Assembly: GCF_003058325.1 (NCBI RefSeq) | Contig: NZ_CP028843.1 | Coordinates: 2,576,001 to 2,640,000 of the forward strand | Reading direction: 5' to 3' | DNA: 64,000 bases | Source: Methylobacterium currus | GTDB lineage: Bacteria; Pseudomonadota; Alphaproteobacteria; Rhizobiales; Beijerinckiaceae | Notes under the pieces: generated by a model | Told to the model about the DNA's origin: nothing | The model's input: the letters and a program-made list of their open reading frames with translations, nothing else | Database searches by the model: none | Shown: piece after piece, positions 59,645 to 64,000 of the stretch | How the letters are laid out: each line of letters begins with the position of its first letter | How positions within the stretch are numbered: the first letter of the stretch is position 1 | Translations under genes and position numbers: made by a program

Positions 59645-60628
59645 ATGGATGACGCGAGCGGACCGGCGAGCGAACCGGCCTCAGGCTACCGAACGGCCAT
59701 CGGACGGGTGGCGGTGATCGGCACCGGCGTCATCGGGGCGTCGTGGGTGTCGCAATTTCTCGCTCACGGCCTCGACGTGACCGCCACCGACCCGGCCCCC
59801 GGCGCCGAGGCGCGCTTGCGGGAGACGGTCGCCCGGCACTGGCCGATCCTCGCACAGATCGGCCTCGCGCCCGGCGCCTCGCCGGAGCGCCTGACCTTCG
59901 TGGCCGAGCCGGAGGCGGCGGTAGCCGACGCCGATTTCGTCCAGGAGAACGGGCCCGAGCGCCTGGAGATCAAGCGCGAGACCTATCGGCGCCTCGACGC
60001 CGCGGCGTCGCCCGACGTGGTGCTGGCGACCAGCTCCTCGGGCATCGCGCCGAGCGCGATCCAGGATGCCTGCCGGTATCCGGGCCGGGTGGTGCTCGGC
60101 CATCCCTTCAACCCGCCCCACCTGGTGCCGCTGGTCGAGGTCTTGGGCGGCGACCAGACCGACGAGGGCGCGGTCGCGGCCGCGATGAGCTTCTACGAGA
60201 CGATCGGCAAGCGGCCGATCCGCCTGCGGCGCGAGCTCGTCGGCCACGTCGCCAACCGGCTCCAGGCGGCGCTCTGGCGCGAGGCGTTCCACCTCGTCGG
60301 CACGGGCGCCGCCACGGTGGCCGACATCGACGCGGCGATCGCCCATGGTCCGGGACTGCGCTGGGCCCTGATGGGGCCGTGCCTGCTCAATCACCTCTCG
60401 GGCGGCCCCGGGGGGCTCGCCCACACCCTCGACCATCTCGGGCCGCTGATGGAGGCGATGTGGGCCGATCTCGGCGACCCGCGCCTGACGCCCGAACTCA
60501 AGGCGATCCTGGTCCGCGGCCTCGACGAGGCGCTGGCGGGGCACGACCGCGACGCGATGGTGGCCGAGCGCGACCGGTTGCTCGTCGACCTCGTGCGGCA
60601 GAAGCGCGGGACGCGGGAACTGCCGTAA
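59645..60628 (+). CDS. 3-hydroxyacyl-CoA/L-carnitine dehydrogenase-like NAD-dependent enzyme
   Basis: A 327-residue cytoplasmic oxidoreductase. The NAD loop is RVAVIGTGVIGASWVSQFLA. FVQENGPERLEIKRETYRRL and the catalytic His in VLGHPFNPPHLVPLVEVLGG follow. ELVGHVANRLQAALWREAFH begins the helical domain. These features are those of 3-hydroxyacyl-CoA dehydrogenases of the short L-carnitine dehydrogenase subgroup, which oxidise a free 3-hydroxy acid. The next gene encodes a beta-keto acid cleavage enzyme, the same order as in the carnitine pathway, so the product is probably a 3-keto acid. An AGGGAGG ribosome site precedes ATG 59645. Confidence 0.85.
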   Translation: MDDASGPASEPASGYRTAIGRVAVIGTGVIGASWVSQFLAHGLDVTATDPAPGAEARLRETVARHWPILAQIGLAPGASPERLTFVAEPEAAVADADFVQENGPERLEIKRETYRRLDAAASPDVVLATSSSGIAPSAIQDACRYPGRVVLGHPFNPPHLVPLVEVLGGDQTDEGAVAAAMSFYETIGKRPIRLRRELVGHVANRLQAALWREAFHLVGTGAATVADIDAAIAHGPGLRWALMGPCLLNHLSGGPGGLAHTLDHLGPLMEAMWADLGDPRLTPELKAILVRGLDEALAGHDRDAMVAERDRLLVDLVRQKRGTRELP

Positions 60629-60660
60629 TCATCGTTCAACGCAAACCAAGGGAGGACACC

Positions 60661-61542
60661 ATGGCCAAGGTGATCGTGACGGTGGCGCCGACGGGCGGCA
60701 TGGCCTCGAAGGCGCAGAACCCCAACCTGCCGACCCAGCCCGGCGAGATCGCCGAGTCGGTGCACAAGTCCTGGAAGGAGGGCGCGGCGATCGCGGCGCT
60801 CCACGCCCGCCGGCCCGACGACGAGGCGACCTGCAACGACGAGATCTATCGCGACATCAACCGGCGCATCCGCGAGCGCTGCGACATCATCCTGAACAAC
60901 TCGACCGGCGGTGGATCGAGCGGCGACATGCTGGTGCCGCGCCCCGACGGGCTGTTCGAATCGAGCTTCGAGGAGCGGCTGAAGGGCTGCGAGGCCGGGG
61001 CCGAGATGGCGACCTTCGACGGCATGACCTTCGCGGACGTGCATGGCGGCCGCGAGATCCTGGTCGTGACGACGCCAAGCCGCTGCGAGGCCCTGGCCAA
61101 GCGCATGCAGGAGCGCGGCATCAAGCCGGAATGGGAGGTGTTCGGGCCCCAGCACATCCTGCAGGACGTGACCCGGCTGATCGAGAAGGGCTACGACAAG
61201 CCGCCCTACTACATCAACATGGTGCTCGGCGCCGACAAGGGCTTCCAGGGCGCGATGCCCTACTCGCACGACATCCTGGCGGCGATGATCCGGATGCTGC
61301 CGCCGCAATCGATCTTCTGCGTCTCCGGCATCGGCCCGGCGCAGCTGCCGGCGACCACCCAGGCCATCCTGCTCGGCGGCCACGTCCGGGTCGGGCTGGA
61401 GGACAACAACTACTATTCCCGCGGCCAGCTCGCCACCAACGAGCAGCTCGTCGCCCGCACGGTGCGGATCATCACGGAGCTCAACCACGAGCCGGCGAGC
61501 CCGGCCGAGGCCCGGGAGATCCTCGGCCTCAAGGCCGTCTGA
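60661..61542 (+). CDS. Beta-keto acid cleavage enzyme (BKACE, DUF849) with altered zinc site
   Basis: A 293-residue TIM-barrel enzyme of the BKACE family. These enzymes react a beta-keto acid with acetyl-CoA to give acetoacetate and a new acyl-CoA. The N terminus VIVTVAPTGGMASK, IILNNSTGGGSSGD and the active-site Glu in HVRVGLEDNNYYSRGQLATN are present. The canonical zinc motif HxHxRDP around residues 46-51 reads AALHARRP: His48 stays, but position 46 is Ala. The carnitine-dehydrogenase-like gene lies 32 bp upstream, and a strong AAGGGAGGA site precedes ATG 60661. Substrate is unknown. Confidence 0.88.
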   Translation: MAKVIVTVAPTGGMASKAQNPNLPTQPGEIAESVHKSWKEGAAIAALHARRPDDEATCNDEIYRDINRRIRERCDIILNNSTGGGSSGDMLVPRPDGLFESSFEERLKGCEAGAEMATFDGMTFADVHGGREILVVTTPSRCEALAKRMQERGIKPEWEVFGPQHILQDVTRLIEKGYDKPPYYINMVLGADKGFQGAMPYSHDILAAMIRMLPPQSIFCVSGIGPAQLPATTQAILLGGHVRVGLEDNNYYSRGQLATNEQLVARTVRIITELNHEPASPAEAREILGLKAV

Positions 61543-61553
61543 CGGAGGACAGG

Positions 61554-62774
61554 ATGCGCGCCCTCCGCTCCGCCCTCCTCGCGGGCCTGATCGCCTTCGC
61601 CCCCGCCACGGCCCGGGCGGAGGGCGCCGTCTCCGGCGATGTGGTGAAGATCGGCGTCCTCGCCGACATGTCGACGGCGATGGCCGACAATTACGGCACC
61701 GGCAGCGTCACCGCCGCGCGCCTGGCGGTCGAGGATTTCGGCACGACGGTGCTCGGCAAGCCGATCGAGATCGTCGCCGCCGACCACCAGAGCAAGCCGG
61801 ACGTGGCGAGCTCGCTCGCCCGGCGCTGGTACGACGTCGAGGGGGTCGACATGATCACCGACCTCGACAACTCGGCGATCGCGCTCGGCGTCCAGGCTCT
61901 CGCGCGTGAGAAGGGCCGCCTCGCCCTCATCACGGGATCCGGCTCGACGGTGATCACCGGGGCGCAATGCTCGCCCAACGGCGCGCTCTGGGTCATCGAC
62001 ACCTACGCGCTCTCCCGCGCCATCGCCAAGCCGCTGGTCGAATCGGGCGAGAAGACCTGGTTCAATATCGTCGCCGACATCACGCTCGGCAAATCCTTCG
62101 TTGCCGACGTGACGCCGGTGGTGACGAAGGGCGGCGGCAAGGTGGTGGGCCAGGTCTTCCACCCCCTGCTCTCGCCTGATCTCTCGTCGCAGATCCTCCA
62201 GGCCCAAGCCTCCGGCGCCGGGGTGATCGCGCTGTTCAACGTCGGCGGCGACGCGATCAACGCGGTCAAGCAGGCCTCCGAGTTCGGGGTCCTCGGCGGC
62301 AAGCAGAAGCTCGCCGGGTTCTACATGACGGCGGTCGACGTCCACGCGCTGGGCTTGCAGGTCGCGGGCGGGCTCTACCTCGCGGAAGCGTTCTACTGGG
62401 ACCAGGACGACGCCACCCGGGCCTTCGCCAAGCGGTTCCACGACCGGCAGCGGGCGATGCCGAACAGCTACCAGGCCGGCGTCTACTCGGCGGTGACGCA
62501 CTACCTGAAAGCCGTGAAGGCCGCCGGCACCGACGCGGCCGAGGCCGTGATGGCGAAGATGCGCGAGATCCCGATCGACGACGTCATGACGAGGGGCGGC
62601 CGGCTGCGGCCGGACGGGCGGGTGATCCGCGACGTGTCGCTGTTCCGGGTCAAGCGCCCGGAGGAGTCGAAGGGGGAGTGGGACGTGATGGAGCGGGTCG
62701 CGACGCTGTCGGGCGACGACGCCTTCCGGCCCCTCGCGGAGAGCGACTGCCCGCTGGTGAAGGGCAAGCCGTGA
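61554..62774 (+). CDS. ABC transporter periplasmic binding protein, paralogue of 57119-58333
   Basis: A 406-residue secreted protein with signal peptide (MRALRSALLAGLIAFAPATA, cut near ARAEG). The Leu/Ile/Val-binding fold includes VVKIGVLADMSTAMADNYGT, AADHQSKPDVASSLARRWYD and the shared AQCSPNG and final CPLVKGKP motifs. It looks about as long as, and clearly homologous to, the protein at 57119-58333, so the island has two related binding proteins, one in each operon. A GGAGGAC site precedes ATG 61554, 11 bp after the cleavage-enzyme stop. No transporter membrane subunit is present here. Confidence 0.88.
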   Translation: MRALRSALLAGLIAFAPATARAEGAVSGDVVKIGVLADMSTAMADNYGTGSVTAARLAVEDFGTTVLGKPIEIVAADHQSKPDVASSLARRWYDVEGVDMITDLDNSAIALGVQALAREKGRLALITGSGSTVITGAQCSPNGALWVIDTYALSRAIAKPLVESGEKTWFNIVADITLGKSFVADVTPVVTKGGGKVVGQVFHPLLSPDLSSQILQAQASGAGVIALFNVGGDAINAVKQASEFGVLGGKQKLAGFYMTAVDVHALGLQVAGGLYLAEAFYWDQDDATRAFAKRFHDRQRAMPNSYQAGVYSAVTHYLKAVKAAGTDAAEAVMAKMREIPIDDVMTRGGRLRPDGRVIRDVSLFRVKRPEESKGEWDVMERVATLSGDDAFRPLAESDCPLVKGKP

Positions 62775-63235
62775 TGCTCGGCGTCCCCACCCTGGAGCAC
62801 GTCTTCGATGCCCGCATCGACGTCGCGGTGCCGGTCGAGGTCGGCGTCACGGTCGCCGGTGCCCGCCGGGTCATCGCCATCACGGGCGGCACCGTGTCGG
62901 GGCCTGCCCTCTCCGGGCGGGTCATGGCCGGCGGGGCCGATTACCAGACCATCGCGGGCGACGGGCTCACCCGGCTCCACGCCCGCTACGTGATCGAGGC
63001 CGAGGGCGGCGCCCTGATCTATGTCGAGAATACCGGCCTGCGCTTCGGACCGCCGGAGGCCCTGGAACGCCTGCGCCGGGGTGAGCCGGTCGATCCGGCC
63101 CTGATCTATTTCCGCACCGCGCCCCGGTTCGAGACCGCGGCCCCGCATCTCGCCTGGATGCAGACCAGCCTGTTCCTCGCCACCGGGGCCCGGGCGCCGG
63201 ACCACGTGGCGCTCTCGGTGTACCGGGTGGGGTGA
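62774..63235 (+). CDS. DUF3237 family protein
   Basis: A 153-residue soluble protein beginning MLGVPTLEHVFDARIDVAVP. Conserved features are ITGGTVSGPALSGRVMAGGA, the DYQTIAGDGLTRLHARYVIE region and a C-terminal WMQTSLFLATGARAPDHVAL, which match the DUF3237 (UPF0311) beta-barrel family of unknown function. Members frequently sit in catabolic operons for aromatic or hydroxy acids. The ATG overlaps the stop of the binding-protein gene by one base; a GTG at 62771 is also possible. It is the last gene of the dehydrogenase-cleavage enzyme-binding protein operon. Confidence 0.8.
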   Translation: MLGVPTLEHVFDARIDVAVPVEVGVTVAGARRVIAITGGTVSGPALSGRVMAGGADYQTIAGDGLTRLHARYVIEAEGGALIYVENTGLRFGPPEALERLRRGEPVDPALIYFRTAPRFETAAPHLAWMQTSLFLATGARAPDHVALSVYRVG

Positions 63236-63310
63236 GGGCGCATATGATGTCCGCCGGATCGCTTCGCGATGCGAAAACCGGCCCCGCTCGAGCGCCGCGC
63301 GGGCTCGTGC

Positions 63311-63343
63311 CCCGATCTCCGAACGGATCGTTCGGAGATCGGG
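63311..63343. terminator. Bidirectional hairpin terminator
   Basis: Perfect 14-bp stem CCCGATCTCCGAAC (63311-63324) / GTTCGGAGATCGGG (63330-63343) with a 5-nt loop, between the convergent DUF3237 and PAS-HTH genes. It ends exactly at the PAS-HTH stop codon. It lacks a T-run on either side. Confidence 0.75.
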
Positions 63344-64000
63344 TTACTCCGCCCGCGCCACCGCCACCGCACCCTCGATCAGGGTGAAGACGATGCCGGC
63401 CCGGCGCAGGGCCGCCAGCACGTGGGGGCGGGAGCGCGAGGATGGCCCCTCGGACTCCTCCTCCAGGCGCCGCACGGTGGAGAGCGAGACGCCGCTCTCC
63501 CGCGCGAGGTCGTTCAGGGTCCAGTCGAGGAGGCCGCGGGCCGCCCGGAGGTGGCAGCCCTCGATCGCCCGCTCGACGCCGATCGCCGGCTCGACGCCGA
63601 TCGCCGGCTCGGCTTCGCGCGACGGGCGGTCCCGGGCGGCGGCCTCGGCCCCGAGCGGCGTGATCACGGCGGTCCAGCAGACCGGATCCGGGGTCCCGTC
63701 GCGCAGGGGCACCAGCGTCATGCGGAACGGCGCCGACCCGCCCTCGGCGAGACGCAGGGTCGGCGCGATGCTGAACGGCTGGCCCACCGCGGCGAGGCGG
63801 GGCAGCTCGTCGCGCCAGCGCGACCGCTCCTCCGGCACGATCGGGCTGAGCCAATCCGCCCGCACCTCCTCGCGGCGCAGGCCCACGAGCGCCAGGAAAT
63901 CGGGCCCGTACTCGGTGAGCGGCAGGCGCGGCTCGGTATGGATGAAGACCTGCGCTTCCCGCGCCAGGCTGGCCCGGCGCTGCTGCTCCAGGCGGTGCAT
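63344..64000 (-). CDS. PAS-domain helix-turn-helix regulator, 5' end uncertain at window edge
   Basis: At least 218 residues. A PAS-like domain (about 15-120: YGPDFLALVGLRREEVRADW and LRLAEGGSAPFRMTLVPLRD) is followed by a short repeated linker (EPAIGV twice, from an 18-bp DNA duplication at 63571-63606). Then comes a C-terminal XRE-type HTH: LRAARGLLDWTLNDLARESG and VSLSTVRRLEEE. Such proteins are probable transcription regulators sensing a small molecule or redox state. The reading frame is open at position 64000, where an ATG happens to sit, so the true start may lie beyond the window. Confidence 0.7.
   Translation of the reverse strand: MHRLEQQRRASLAREAQVFIHTEPRLPLTEYGPDFLALVGLRREEVRADWLSPIVPEERSRWRDELPRLAAVGQPFSIAPTLRLAEGGSAPFRMTLVPLRDGTPDPVCWTAVITPLGAEAAARDRPSREAEPAIGVEPAIGVERAIEGCHLRAARGLLDWTLNDLARESGVSLSTVRRLEEESEGPSSRSRPHVLAALRRAGIVFTLIEGAVAVARAE

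Overview
The window is very GC-rich and gene-dense. Its gene content is alphaproteobacterial: hemE/hemJ divergent from a regulatory-protein/maf/aroE/coaE/dnaQ block, MucR, Crp/Fnr and HWE-kinase regulators, a NepR-like protein, HemJ instead of HemG/HemY, and Rhizobiales-type intergenic repeats. Together with the style of the small hypothetical proteins this points to Methylobacterium or a close relative. That assignment is an inference from recognition, not from a database search. I see no rRNA, tRNA, CRISPR array, phage or intact insertion sequence.

Region 1 (1-5.4 kb): a truncated AzlC permease gene, a parS-like palindrome, an HWE-type histidine kinase that has lost its phosphoacceptor His and N-box Asn, an overlapping Crp/Fnr regulator, a NepR-like small protein, and several small or secreted hypotheticals. 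Region 2 (5.7-16.3 kb): a divergent phosphoenolpyruvate carboxylase paralogue, a LuxR-type regulator, two envelope hypotheticals, a lipid kinase, TerC, a class A acid phosphatase, an alpha/beta-hydrolase without a nucleophile, and hemJ.

Region 3 (16.4-22.7 kb) is the most informative part. hemE (-) and the PPSR-type regulatory gene (+) diverge from a 530-bp non-coding gap. The gap has a perfect DnaA box, an AT-rich stretch, a perfect CtrA-type TTAA-N7-TTAA site and seven GANTC sites within about 310 bp. This is the classic alphaproteobacterial oriC address, and the parS-like site lies 17 kb away. Genes on both flanks read away from it.

Region 4 (22.8-37.1 kb): the glycine cleavage operon gcvT-gcvH-gcvP (-), a stand-alone homodimeric pyruvate dehydrogenase E1 (aceE), and a tightly coupled MoxR-DUF58-DUF4381-VWA-VWA-TPR-BatD operon. 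Region 5 (37.2-49.5 kb): amidohydrolase, FAD amine oxidoreductase, TIM-barrel hydrolase and MFS genes, a soluble three-PAS chemoreceptor with a PilZ tail, a hybrid histidine kinase, a fused dihydroxyacetone kinase, and a MucR-like regulator without its zinc ligands.

Region 6 (49.7-63.2 kb) looks like one catabolic island. It holds a ferredoxin, ferredoxin reductase and cytochrome P450 set, a Rieske-FAD reductase, a MarR regulator, an acyl-CoA thioesterase, a feruloyl-CoA-synthase-like ligase, two paralogous periplasmic binding proteins, a crotonase, a carnitine-dehydrogenase-like enzyme, a beta-keto acid cleavage enzyme with a missing zinc-ligand His, and a DUF3237 protein. The set would fit import, CoA activation, side-chain shortening and release of a phenylpropanoid-like or carnitine-like acid. 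The true substrate cannot be read from the sequence. The window ends inside a PAS-HTH regulator gene.
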